Shown here in pieces: positions 44,107 to 56,700 of a stretch of 64,000 nucleotides of DNA. The number at the start of each line of letters is the position of its first letter. Position 1 is the stretch's first letter. Origin of the DNA: Zygnema cylindricum (lineage: Eukaryota; Streptophyta; Zygnematophyceae; Zygnematales; Zygnemataceae); assembly GCA_037447655.1 (NCBI GenBank), contig JBBHKE010001133.1, positions 175,986-239,985 on the forward strand. The letters are read 5' to 3'. The translations under genes were made by a program, and so were the position numbers. Below the pieces are notes generated by a model. The model was not told the origin of the DNA. It ran no database searches and worked only from the letters and a program-made list of their open reading frames with translations.

Positions 44107-47100
44107 GGTTATGGGCCCACCCTCTAGGGTGCCCACCTTCAATGGATTTGGGTTCATCTATTGGGAAGCCATGATGATGGGAGCTTTGTGTGAAAAACGA
44201 TACTGGGGTATCATCAGTGGACAAGCGAAACATCCACCTTCGGGAACTCCACCAGGATTTGGAGGAGTAAGATTTCCTGTAGCAACGGCTGCCTAAGCGG
44301 AGGAGGCAGATGATGTGGACAGCAGTGTGTCCAAAAATGGGAAAGGGAAGGAGACAGCCCTTACTCCTATTGCCACAATACCAGGAGCGACGACCGTGAA
44401 GACCACGGAGAACGATACTCAAATGTGCGAGGATGTAAACATGGCTGCCAAGAACTTTATTCTCAGGCGTCTTACTCAAGCTTTGGCCACTCCTCATCTT
44501 CACATTTACAAGGCCAAGGAGTTGTGGGTGAGTTTGGTGGAGATTTATAGAGCTGGAACTATTCAGGAGCTCTAGTTGGCTGAGCAAAAGCTAGTGAGTT
44601 ACACTTACAAAGGAGGAAAGATGTTAGATTACTGTAATGATCTTTCTTGTTTGTATATGGAGATGGGAAGTGCCGGGTGGACAGGTACAATGAAAATGAA
44701 AGTTTACACTCTTATCATGAAGTTACCAGATGAGTTCGAGAACATAGTGTATCGAGTACGAAAATGCCTGATAGTTCATGGAAATCGAACACAGTGGTCA
44801 GGATGATACTTGTGCAGGAAAACACAATGGAGATTAGGAGGGGAGGAAAGAGCATTCAAGCTCTAGCAGCAAGAGGGGACCAATGGGGGAAGGATCCGAA
44901 AAAACCGTACAAAGGGGAAAGAGATCATCCAGGAGGACCGAGGCCCCCAAAGGGTGTTTGTCATTTTTCCAAAAAGCCGAGACACTTCATTGCAGATTGT
45001 GTCAAGCTGTCGGAGCTGAGGCTTCAAGAGAACCGTGGAGGGGGATCCTCTAAAGGGAAGAAAAAGACACTTGTGGTTTCAAAAGTGACAGGAGAAACCG
45101 AGGATGAGTCCTCTGAGGAGGATGGGGAGCTTCTTCTTGACGAGAGTCTAGAGGAGAAAGAGATCCCTCGGAGACAAAAGTGTGCCCTTGGAGCAATTCG
45201 GGAAGCTCCACAGGAATGATGGATTATCGACTCAGGTGCATCCATGCATATGTGTCGTGATAAAGAACTCTTCACTAAGTTTAGGAAAATCCCTACTATA
45301 GAGATAGAATATGGGGATGGGAGAGTAGTTACTATAGATCAAGTGGGATCAGTAGTTCTGAAAGTCTTAGTGGAGGGTAAGACTTCTATACTTACATTCT
45401 TAGATGTACTCTACATTCATAAGTAAAAATCTTGTCTCTACGTCTGTGTTAGATGACAAAGAGTTTGATACCTTCACTCGAAAGGGAGTCTTTACAGCTA
45501 AGTATGGGGATGAAGTTTACTTCACGGCGATAAGGGTAGCAAAGGAATGTTTAGGCTCAACCTGAGTAATGAAAAGAAGAATGATTATTATGTTGGTGTT
45601 CCTAAGATGATGATTTTGCATAAGCGGTTGGGGGTTGTGCATTTTGATAAGTCGAGGGAAATGAAAAAGCTTGGGGTAGTAGAAGGCATTCAGTTTGGGG
45701 ATAATGAAATGATGGATAATTGTAGTGGTTGTGCTCAAGGTAAGTCTCATTGACTTCCCTTTCCCAAAGCCGCCACATATAGAGGTGAGAAAGTGTTAGA
45801 TTTGGTCCACACAGATATTTGGGGACCTACAAAAGTACCTTCGGTTGGAGGAATGAGGTTTATGATGACAATAACCAATGACTGGTCTAGGTACTCTAGA
45901 GTCTACTTTCTGAAAACAAAGTCTGAAGCATCAACTTACTTCAAAGAATATAAAGCGTGGAGTGAGAGTTGCATGAAACCCCCATTAAGAGGATAAGGAG
46001 TGATAATGGGGGGGAATATACCTCTAACCAGTTTGAGGAGTATCTGAGAGATGAGGGAGTGCAGCACCAGAAAACTGTACCATATAACCCGGAACAAAAT
46101 GGGGTAGCTGAGAGGTTGAATCAAACACTAGGAGATAGTGTATTCAGTATGTTGGCCGACAAAAAAATAGGAAAGAGATTTTGGGCAGAAGCAATGAGCT
46201 CTACCAACTACATTAAGAATAGAGTCCTTACCTCAGCTGTAAAGGGAGTGACACCTTATGAGAGATTGGTTGGGAGGAAACCACATATCTCACACCTTAA
46301 ATTATTCGGTAGCCAAGTGTACAGTTTTGACACGGATAGGAAAAACTGGAAACTAGATGCTAAGGGAAAACCTGGATACTTTGTGGGATAAAATGAGGAT
46401 GTTAAGGGATATAGAGTCTATGACTTAGCAAAGAAAGATATCATTCTGGTTAAACACTTAGTTGTCATGGATGAAGGGAAGTCATTTGACCCCTTCAAAT
46501 ATACAAAGAAGATAAGAATCAGATTTGAGTCCGAAAGTGAGGAGAACTCGGTCGTTCCCGAAAGGGACATGAGTGAAACCGTGATTGCAGATTCAGGGGA
46601 GATCCAAGATGCAAGAGACTCACCAGAAACCTCACATACTCCTATGGACTTCGAGGAGATAGAAGAAGCGGGACAAGAACCGGCTTCCATGGACAGGGGA
46701 GCCGATGAGACAGTGAGAAGAAATCTAAGACTTCCATCCATTCCAGCTTCGGAGTTTGAGGGAGGAAGGAGGAGCAGCAAAAGGATACAGGAAAAACAAG
46801 CCGCTCATAAGGTAACTAAGCTATCTCACCCAGATGCGCCTTAACCTTACTCGGAGGTAGTGAATAGTCTAGAGAAAGAAAGATGGATTAGAGCCATAAA
46901 TGATGAGATGGCTTCTATCATGGAAGCAAATACTTGGGAACTAGCGGATTGCCCCCAAGATAGAAAACATATTGGGTGAAAATGGGTATTTTAACTAAAA
47001 TTGAACCCAGATAATACCATTGAGAGATGTAAGGCTCGATTGGTAGCGAAGGGGTTCACCCAAAACGAGGGGATTGACTATGAGGAGACCTTTGCTCCAG

Positions 47101-48458
47101 TTGTTTGGTTGCTCTCAGTAAAGATTCTCCTCAGTCTGGCAGCAGCGCAAGACATGGAAATCCATCAAATGGACATTAAGACAACTTTTCTTAATGGTGA
47201 GTTAGAGGAAGAAATTTTCATGAGGCAACCCGAGGGGTTCGTATGAGAAGGAGAAGAGAGCAAAGTCTGCAGGCTCATAAAATCCTTATATGGATTGAAG
47301 CAGGTCCTACCGACAGTGGAATAAAAAACTAGATGAGTTTCTCACCGGTCTGGGATATATCCAGATCAGCTATGACCATTCTATCTATATGTTTGAAGAT
47401 GAGAATGGTGTCATTTTTATTGCAATTTATGTGGATGATTTGCTTGTATTGAGTAAGTGATTGGAGAAGATCAATAGGCTAAAGAAAGATCTTAGGTGCA
47501 GATTTGATATGAAGGATTTAGGTGAGGCAAAATATATTTTGGGGATCCAAATGGAGAGAGATAGGAAAAAAATGATTATCAGACTTACTTAGAAAGAAGG
47601 AATAGGTACTATGCTTGAAAAAAACAAGATGGAAAAGGCTAAAATTTGTACAACTCCCATGGACTTGAAAAAGTAAGTGATGGGAATGTAGAAGGAGGAA
47701 TGATTATCTTATATGATCTGATATGTCCAGAGGAGAGAGAGTTTATGAATTCTTTCCCTTATAGATAGGTCGTAGAAAGTTTGATTTATTTTATGAACTG
47801 TACTAGGCAGGACATAACCAAGCAGGACATAGCGGCAGCAGTACGAATCCTCAGTAGGAGTCTTAATGATCCTAAGAAGAGAGATTGGGAGGCACCCAAG
47901 AGAGTCATAAGATATCTGGTAGGAACTAAAGAGTTATGGTTACATTTGAGAGGGGAGCACACTGATACCACTACTTGGAGTGATGCTAGTTATGGGGATG
48001 CACCTATGAGAAGATGCATTTCTGGGTATGTGTTGTATGTGGGGGAAGGTGCTTGTTGTTGGAGCTGTAAGCAAAAAAAGGTGTTTGCTTAGTCTACTAT
48101 GGAGGCTTAGTATATGGCCTCTTGTTTAGCTGTGAAAGAGTTGATGTGGGTCAAATCCTTGTTGCAAGAATTGGTGTATATGAAGGAGGGAGTGCATGAC
48201 GTTTTTTGTGATAATCAGGGTGCCATTTCCATTGCTGCCAATCCAAAACATCATTTCATGTCTAAACATATGGACATAAGATTGAGCTTTGTGAGGGAAA
48301 AAGTTGAAAATAAAATTGTAAATCTTGTGTATAAATCCGATGAAGAAATGGTGGATGACATGATGACCAAACCTGTGTCCTCTCCAAAGTTAAAATATTG
48401 TAGGGAAAAATGTGGATTAAAAGAAAAGTTAATATTAGACTGGAAAATAAGGGGAGTG
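44087..48458 (+). pseudogene. Ty1/copia polyprotein (gag, PR, IN, RT, RNase H), degenerate
   Basis: Domains appear in copia order. Gag starts at ATG 44087 with 'FNGFGFIYWEAMMMG'. The zinc knuckle at 44959-45000 has its second Cys changed to Ser. Protease has 'WIIDSGAS' with GAC at 45229-45231. Integrase has 'HKRLGVVHF', 'LVHTDIWGP', 'RSDNGGEY' and 'PEQNGVAERLN'. RT has 'NPDNTIERCKARLVAKGFTQ', 'DYEETFAPVV' and YVDD at 47428-47439. RNase H has 'WSDASYGD', 'STMEA', stop, 'YMAS' and 'DNQGAISIA'. At least ten stops and several shifts break the frame, many of the stops at expected Gln codons. The gag ATG lies just inside the 5' LTR as defined by solo LTR ends. Confidence 0.9.
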
Positions 48459-49502
48459 TTGAAATAAGTAGTTTTTGTATTTTATAGGTCTAAATTAATT
48501 AGTGGAAAACATATAAAGAAAATGTAGGCAGCCTGCCTCCATCTCTTCTCTCTTACCCCCATACTTGTCGTAGTCATTGAAAGAGAGAGAGAGAGCGATG
48601 GAGCCATGGCTACCTCAGCTCCATAAGAAGGACTAAAGAGTGACTTAATTCACTCTCAACAAAAGGTTGAGTCCGGCAGGAATCGAACCCCCGACCGGCA
48701 GAGCGCGGCGGAGCCGTTAGCTCTAACCAGTCTGTCGTAGAAGTCCGTTAGGAGATAAAGGTTTTCATTAATATTTAAACCATTGCGTTATACAGAAATC
48801 ATTTAACTGAAACTCTTCACGACACGCATAGATACAGTTTTACGAAATACGACGTACAATACTAAATTGAAACGGATATTGCGCATTTGTTTCGACAGCG
48901 AAACAAATATTTCGCAAGTATTTATTACGGCTGAGATTCCATTTCACGTCAAATCTAATGGCGCACATCATCACCGAAATCCCGGAATGGTCACTTTGAC
49001 ATTTAGTGACGTGGCATGACCTGGCGCCATGTGGAGAGATGACATTCGGTCGCGGGAATTTCGAGGAACGTATGGACGAGTGGAAAATAGACACGCGTCC
49101 GCCTAATGGCTTTGTCGTACAGAGGCCGTACAGAAAGTACATCGGCAGTAGTACTTTCTGGTACTGTACAATGTTCTGATTAGTTCGTACGGGTAGTAGA
49201 TAGGGGTTGTGAGAGAGAACTAGGAAAAACTAGGACTTAGGAAAAATCAGGTAGATAGTCCTCTCTCACTTTGAGAGTTTGTATAAATTGGCATCTTTGC
49301 CACCCTATAACTAATCGGCTGGTTTGCCGTTTTCAGTGATTCTTTTTGCTACGGACTTAGGGGAGTCCAGGCTGCACAAGGGTGGAGTAAAATTTTAATT
49401 TTGCCTTTCCGGGTAGCAGTGGTTGTGGCTTGAAGTGGGTTAGTTAAATACTATCTAGAGGCTTCCTGAATTCTGTAGTCCAATGGAGGACATAGAATTG
49501 CA
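48459..49502 (+). repeat. Copia element 3' LTR with antisense tRNA-like module
   Basis: It starts 'tgttgaaataagtagttttt' after a 'ggggag' purine tract and ends 'ggaggacatagaattgca'. On its minus strand, GGTTCGATTCC (plus 48679-48689) is an exact tRNA B-box consensus match, and TGGTTAGAGCTAACGG (plus 48714-48729) resembles an A-box. This is the best preserved of the four tRNA-like modules. The flanks (actaa left of the 5' LTR, tcatg here) are not a target duplication. Confidence 0.82.
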
Positions 49503-50383
49503 TCATGCACGCTCAACAACTATCAAGCTCGTATGCTTTTTAGGCATACCTTTATATCACCAAGGATTTCCGGGCCATTTTTACCCTGTATAGTCTTTAG
49601 AGTACGGAGGAGTGAGTGCACCAAGCCGGACGAGATCCTTGTATTTCCTAAATTGAGGGGAACGCATTTTATTTCACGCCTAACGGAGGCATGACGACAA
49701 ATTTCTACTGTCTCAAAGATAGCAATTCCGTTACATGGGACTAGTTTCCACAAGCCCGTGTGGGGGGGTACATTGTGGATAGCCACGTAATTTTCAGGAT
49801 TTGCATCTAAATTATGTTGTTAGCCGTCAGTAAGAATTTAGTTCACGCTCAGCTGACCTTGAGTCCATTAATTACGTCAGGTCAAAGTCTAGCAAGTTAG
49901 TGTCGTTTTCAGGACATTGTCTTATAATAATGGACCAAATAATCACTTCAGGCCGCGGATCTAGCCGCACTAAGGAGCAGAACTGTTTGCCCCAAGTTTT
50001 CTACGGATTGTTTTGTCTTGTGTCAGTTCCATTACACTTGCTTGCCGCTCATTGGTTAATAGCTTAGCTTTGACTTTTGGACCTGCAATTTGACAAACTT
50101 TGATGTATAAGGCACTTGGGGTCGAAGGAGATAGGTTGCTTTTTCAGTATTGTCTCCTGTGAAAACCCTCAAAAATTCCAACAAACCTTATTTTGGAGAA
50201 TTTTTGTCCTGTTGTGACTCTACTGCCATCTTGGTTTTTGATTTGTCTTTTGAGGGAATCAGAGTCCAGGCGGGTAGTTGGCACTATCTTCCTTTTGGGT
50301 GATTTTGGAAACTTTTTGTTGTTTGGAACCGAGAAGAGTCTAGTCCGTCCCGAGCTGCGAACACCGAAGATTGAAAGAGTACC
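49503..50383. other. Unassigned sequence between copia LTRs
   Basis: I find no domain, tRNA or known repeat here. Joined across solo LTR (d), it would continue into 51569 onward, so this and the following stretch were one locus before that insertion. An unrecognised LTR or leader is possible. Confidence 0.4.
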
Positions 50384-51563
50384 TGTTGATATTTTTGTAT
50401 TTTCTAGGTCTGTAATAGGATAGAAAAAGGTAGAGGCAGTCTGCCTCTAACTCCCGTCTCCAAGCCCCCACACTTGTTGTAGTCACTAAAGGTTGGATAT
50501 GGAGCTAGAGCCATGACTGCCTAAGCTCTCTAGAGAAGACAGGGGGTAAATTAGTAAGACTTACCAAAAGGTACTTGACGGACCCAGGAATTGATCCTGG
50601 TACCTACCGTCCGTCAAATCTGCCGTTAGCCGGTGACTTTATCCATTTAGACTAGAGTTAGTATTACGACGTATGGGGTTTGATAATTATTTAAATAGTT
50701 ACACGTAGACTAGTTCATTTAACTAGAAATGTATACGTATTGCATGGATACAGTTATCGATAGTACGGAGTACAGATTTATTTATTGAAACGGCTACCGC
50801 GCATTTGGTTCGACTGCGAAACAAATACCTCGCGTCTATTTTCAACGGCTAGAAATGTAGCCGGATTTGATCGGACGGCCACGATAAACGCAGCGATCGC
50901 GGGATATGTACTTTTGGCGGTTTGCGGTCATCGCCACATAGGATGACACATGGCACGTCAACATTGGATTGCGCGACACTGGAGATTACGGTAACAAATA
51001 GATATATGACATGTGTTGAAATTTCAGCCATATCGTACGATTGTCGTGCAGAAAGTACACCGGCACCAGTACTTATCTGTACGGTACAGTAAAGTGATTG
51101 GTGCCGTAAGTCAGTAGATAGGGTCTTAGAGTGAGAATAGGACTTATAATATTTTGAGTAGGTAGTCGCCTCTCCCAGAGAGCATCTTTAAATGGGCTAA
51201 CTTTGGGTAGCCATAACTATCAATTTACTCGACCATTTTCATTGATTCTTTTTGCTGCAGACTCAGAGGAGTCCAGGCTACACAGTGGTGTAGTCGGTCA
51301 GAGTTTTTGTCTGCCAGGGTGGCGGTATTTCTAAGGGAAAGTCAAAGTGGGTGAATGTGTCCAAATCTCATATTCTAACTTTGCATTCTGTGGTGGAACT
51401 GAGCACACAGAAAGTGTTATTTCACAGGGGTGAATCTATATTGGGGTTTTGACTGTCAAGGGGTTAGTCATTTGGGTTTATATCAACTTGGAGTCGGCAC
51501 TATCTAGATTAGCTTCTTTTGGATCTGCATACTCCGAGGGCCAATGGAGGTCTCAGAGTTTCA
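50384..51563 (+). mobile_element. Solo copia-family LTR (d) with 5-bp target duplication GTACC
   Basis: The 1,180-bp element runs from 'tgttgatatttttgtatttt' to 'atggaggtctcagagtttca'. GTACC at 50379-50383 is repeated exactly at 51564-51568, which fixes the ends of this LTR family. The minus strand carries GGATCAATTCC (plus 50587-50597) inside a perfect 5-bp stem (CCAGG/CCTGG), and GGATAAAGTCACCGG (plus 50630-50644). Confidence 0.92.
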
Positions 51564-51669
51564 GTACCATACCCATTTCCAATACTCCCGGGAGAAGGGT
51601 CGCCTTTTTCTCATTGTCATCGTAATTTGTTGGGGTATGTTAAGCTTGCTTCGCTTTATTTTACAATTA

Positions 51670-53760
51670 CTATCTTTTATTCTTTTTTCTGGGCAAGGTG
51701 ATATTGTTAAATCTCGAAAGCCAATCATATTTATTTATATATATATGTGCGTGGTAGTGCATTTGTGTCTTCGTCTGGAGTTCTCTTTTGCTTTGGGAGT
51801 GACCGTTGCGGAGTAAACTGTAACCCCCTGGATCGGAACAGTGGGTTTTGGTTGCTACTGGTGCTGCCAGGTCACCCTCCGCTTGTATTACTGCAGCATC
51901 AAAGGCGGGATCCAAAAAATTGATGCTTGGGGCCATCAAAAGTGGTGGACGCTCCTTGTAATCCGACAACGCCCCTCCACAAAGGTAGTTGACCATCATG
52001 GGGAAGAGAGTTGTCTCGAAGTCATCCACAATGGCTCCTCCCTTGTATTTGTTGATTTCGGATTGTGTGAAAGACTTCCACAAAAACTCGATATCCGAAA
52101 ATGCGATCCCCAAGCTATCTTTTGTAAAGATCCAGACATCCCTCATTTCCTTTTCTTCCTCTGCAGAATTGGTAAAATGGGAAGAGGGAGGCTCGGTGGG
52201 GCTGACAAAGTAAGCCGGTGAGATGACTCTTACATCGTCTTCCTCAAGACCAGAGTCGTGTCCTCCTCATGTAAAAGGTGCTTCCCTGATAGGTGTGGAA
52301 CCCCCTCCCACAGAGGAAGTACCAGCGGGTGAACATATCGTGGGAGGAAGGATATTCCCCACTACTCCTCTATATCCATAATAGTATTGTTCTTCCCGGA
52401 GGACATGATCCATCGATGGGATGTGGAGCCTTGGTCCCGCTGAACGTTACCTACTCAAGGAAACTGCAACTGCCAGAGTATCTCGTAAGTATCCTCGCGG
52501 TACTCCTTAAGTTTCTCGTAAGTATCCTCGCGGTACTCCTTAAATTCCTGCCGCAGGGTGTCGAGTTGATATTCTAGTTGCTCACATCAAGTCTCCAGCA
52601 GCGCGATATGGTGGTCTGCCGCTACCAAACGCCTCCGCCTGATTCGCTCTCGAACTTAGTCCTCCCCTTCCTCCGGTTCTGTAGCTGCTACCTCAGGTGG
52701 TGGCGGAATGGTCGTCAGTGCCGGTGCTTCGAGTGTAGGAACTTAGGGAACTTCGGTTTCCTCGGCTTGCTCTTCTTCTTCCACCACTTCCTCTACTGGT
52801 TCCCACCGAGGAACCTTCCTTAATTTAAAGGAAATATGTTTTCTAGCCGCTCGGGCCCGCTGCAAAGCGTTCTTCCGGGCCAACTTGACTGCCCCTCGTG
52901 TGTGACCTCCGCCCGAGAGATGATGTCTTGCAGGCGGACATCCCACGGGTGATACTGGCGGAGTAACCCGAGAACATCTACCCTGTACCGGTAGTGATCT
53001 TCGACCACCTCCACAAATCGCAGGGCATGGGGGTTTAGCGGCACATAACCCTTGTGTTTGTTCCCCATGTCTTTTGTCCTCATAAAATTCCAAGCCGGGT
53101 GTGACGATACGACGGCGAGGATATTGATAGGGTCCCTGGGCTTTCCGGTACGCCACTCTCTGGGCCACTCCGAAGGGTCACAATAAAAGCACTTCGAGAA
53201 GCTGAAGGTGAGATTCGGATGCCGGGCGTCGCTAGGGAGTGGAAAGAGATAGCCGGGAATTTCTTCCCCCTTTTCACTCTCTTCGCCCGCGTCCTCATGA
53301 CCCCCTCGAAGGAGAAACACGTCATCCCCGCTGGGGTACTGTGCATCTGCCTTCTTTTTCTCACTTTGAGAAGAGTGCTCATCTGCGGTACTCTCCTTAT
53401 TGGGGTCCCACATCACCTCTAAATCAGAGGAGCGCTCCTCAAATGGCGGAGGTGTTAGTTCGCTCTCCTGCTCCTCAGCATCCGAGAGTTCATGGTCTTC
53501 CTCATCCTCTTGATCCCTTTCCTTTAGTTGGTTGTATTCGGGGTCCTGTGAATTTTTTGACCCCTCCCCACCACTGGTCTATACGGGCCCTGCCTCGCTT
53601 CTAGTTGTTTCCTCCAGTTCCAGCTCCCCTTCTACCTTTCTCCTCTGATCTGCCTCTTACCATGGCCTCCGCCGCCACTAACAATCTATCAAGACGGGGC
53701 ACATCCCCTTGCCCCACCCGTACTAGTCTCCTCCTTTTGGTGGTGGGGAGGACGATGACG
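51670..53760 (-). pseudogene. Unclassified acidic protein remnant, possibly retroelement gag
   Basis: Two neighbouring minus-strand coding stretches show protein-like composition and higher GC than their surroundings. The upstream part (about 53610-52745) begins acidic ('QEDEEDHELSDAEEQESE'), passes 'FYCDPSEWPREWRTGKPRD' and 'NPHALRFVEVVEDHYRYRV', then after a shift near 52950 'VKLARKNALQRARAARKHI' and a Glu-rich end. The downstream part (about 52250-51840) has 'EEDDVRVISPAYFVSPTEPP', 'FETTLFPMMVNYLCGGALS' and 'LMAPSINFLDPAFDAAVIQ'. A few stops break them. I recognise no domain. It lies just beyond the 3' end of the chromovirus pol on the same strand, so it may be gag or an extra ORF of another element. 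Confidence 0.45.
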
Positions 53761-53791
53761 TAATAGATACTATCGTGTAGGACAATTCAGG

Positions 53792-56700
53792 TCATTCGAG
53801 AAGTGAAGGTAAGCTGGCTGTGCAGAGTGAAACACTCTCCAAACTGCTTGGATTGGGTTGATCGAGAGAGCGGGTGGCGGCTTTATCAGAGAGGGTTGAG
53901 GGTTTCACAATTGGAGTCTTCCATGCGTTGCAGCGTGCGAGAGAATCGCAGCGTCCAACATTTAGTAACCTGCGCTGCTGCGACGACACCGAGGGTTTGT
54001 CGTCACCAATGTGGGAAAACAAAACTGCGCCGTTGTGCTTTTCTGTCAGCAGAGCGATAGCGCTGCGATTCTTTGATGGGACAGCGATAACGCTGCGCTT
54101 TGGTGGTTGCGCAACCACAGAACTGCGGTCCGGCAACATCACCGCTGCGTTTCTTCGCCGCGTCCCTACTATGATTGCGATGGTTGCGACACTGCGATTT
54201 GCTCCTTTATCTCGTCCGCTGCGATTGCCCCTCCGGTTAAGCCGATTGTCCTCACTCTGCTGAAACCGGCGTAACAACTCAGGTGAGTGCAGATCTTCCT
54301 CGTCCACCCAAGAGTCGTCCTCAACTCTATAGCCCTTCCAACGCACCAAGTATTGGCTAGAGTTAGAAATCCGAGAGCTACGCGACTAAAGGATCTCTTC
54401 AACGTCATACTCGTCCGATGTACCCCGAATAGGAGGTAAAGGGGTATTCGACCTTCGATTGGTAAAAATCGAATCGGGGTCGCGAAACGGTTTGAGAAGG
54501 GAAACATGAAAGACATTGTGGATATGCCAGTCCTTTGGTATATCGAACTTATAAGCCACCTCTCCCACCCGTGAAAGAACAGTGAACGGCCGCGTGAATT
54601 TCGGTGCCAATTTCTTAGACCGGGCACCCAGTGATGATAAGTTTGCCATACTAAGGAGGACCATATCACCCACGCTAAAAGCGGTGTCCTTCCGGTGACA
54701 GTCCGTTTGAGACTTTTGCCTATCCTTTGCAAGTTGGAGCACCTTCGCCCCTCTTTCCAGATTTTCTTGCAGCATTTTGGCAAAATCGAGGGCTGCGAGT
54801 AGAGGGCAGTCGGCTACCAACAAATTTTGGAGAAGGGTGGGTTGTCGTCCATTGAGGAAGAATGGCATAGCGTTCGTGGACGAGTGCACCGAACTGTTGT
54901 ACGCTACTTCGATTGCCGTTAAGTGGTTCACCAAATCTGTTTGGTGTACCGGTACGTACGCCCGCAAAGCCTCATCCAAAGTCTGATTCACCCGTTCGAT
55001 CTAACCATCAGTTTTAGGGTGGTAAGCGGTGGACACGGCCAACTGCGTGCCACACAGCTCAAACATATTTCTCCAAAAGTGACTCACGAACTTCCGATCG
55101 CGGTTGCTAACGATTCTTTTGGGAAGTCGGTGATGACGGAATATCTCGCGAAAGAATAATTCCGCCACATCTCGCCCTGTTGCAGTGGTTGTTGTGGGTA
55201 GAAAATGCGCCATTTTTGTTAGATAATCCACGACGACAAAGATAGAGTCATAGCCTTCCCGAGTCAACAAAAGAGCCACGATGAAATCCATCGAAATTGC
55301 CTCCCTAGGAACCGTCGGTATCGAAAGGGGTTGTTACAGACCTTTTTGCCCTGATTCAGATTTATTCCTATTACAAGAGTCACACGTCTGTACATAATCC
55401 GCACTGTCTCGAGTCATGTTTGTCCAATAATACGCCTCAGCGACACATGTCATTGTTTTATCCCGCCTAAAATGTCCGCTGAGTGTCTTGTCATGACTCA
55501 GTTTATGTATTACATGACGTAATTCCTAGTTTGCTGGAACGTAAACTCTTGTTGTCTTACTTGGTCAGTACCGCCACATACCATTGGCGGTTCAAATAAA
55601 TACCTTACGTTTATTGAGTTCCTTGATTGTCTCGTCTTCGTCGTAAGCTGCATTGATTCTACTCAACCACTACTCGTCCATTAGTACCGTACTGGTGACT
55701 ACGCTGAGTTTCGGATCTTCCACTGCAGCTGTCGCTGCGGTGTTCTTTTTCGAAGAGCTTACGCTTTCATCCTATGATGTTTGCGATCGTTGATCTGTCA
55801 CTGGCGCTGCTACTCCTGGTCTCCTCGACATTGCATCTGTCGGGTTTGTCTTGCTCGGCTTGTACTCAAAAACAAGTTCCGGTCCGAAGGTCTAAAGAAA
55901 CGTCATCCATTGGACAACTTCGGCTATATCTGTAGATACTGTAGAGCGTGGTGATCGGTGATGACTGTGATCCGCTTCCCTTGGACGTAACATTTCCAAA
56001 CTTCCTGCGCATTAATGATTGCAATTGTCTCTTTTTTGTGAGTGGCCCAGTTAAGCTCTACTGCCTTTAGTTTTCGACTGTCGTAGGCAATGGGTTATAG
56101 GCCATTTCCCTGATCGTGCACAATGATCGCTCCAATGGTTGTATCGTTGGTGTCTTTGATTATCGTCCAAGGTAAGTCCGGGTCGGGAATAACTAACACA
56201 GGGGCGGTAACCAACCGCTCCTTTAGCGTTTTAAAGGTTGCCTCTTGCGCTGATTTCCATTCGTTGGGCACGTCGTTCTTGAGTAATTCTGTAAGTGGTG
56301 CAGCGGTTTTTTCAAACCCTTCAACAAAACGCCAATAGTAGGAGCATAATCTAAGGAAGCTCCGTAATTCCGTAATGTTGGCCGGCTGCGGCCACTCCTT
56401 CACTGTCCTAGCTTAGTTCGGATCCACTGTGATGCCATCCCGACTCACCACATGGCCCAGATAATCATCTTTCTCCTTCATGAAGTCACATTTACTTCTT
56501 TTCGCGTACAACGTGTTCTCCCGAAGGACTTGTAGGACCGTTTGCAAGTGTGTCATATGATCCTCCAGCGTTCGGCTATACACCAAGATGTCGTCTAGAA
56601 AGACGATTACAAACGCGTTCAAATATTGCCGAAAGATGGAATTCATCTAATGCATAAACGTTGACGGTGTATTAGTAAACCCGAACGGCATAACTCGAAA

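Noticed and set aside
48661-48745. A functional tRNA gene on the minus strand in the copia 3' LTR
   Set aside because: The B-box is perfect, but the T stem and acceptor stem do not pair fully and no clear anticodon arm is visible. I treat it as a tRNA-like module.
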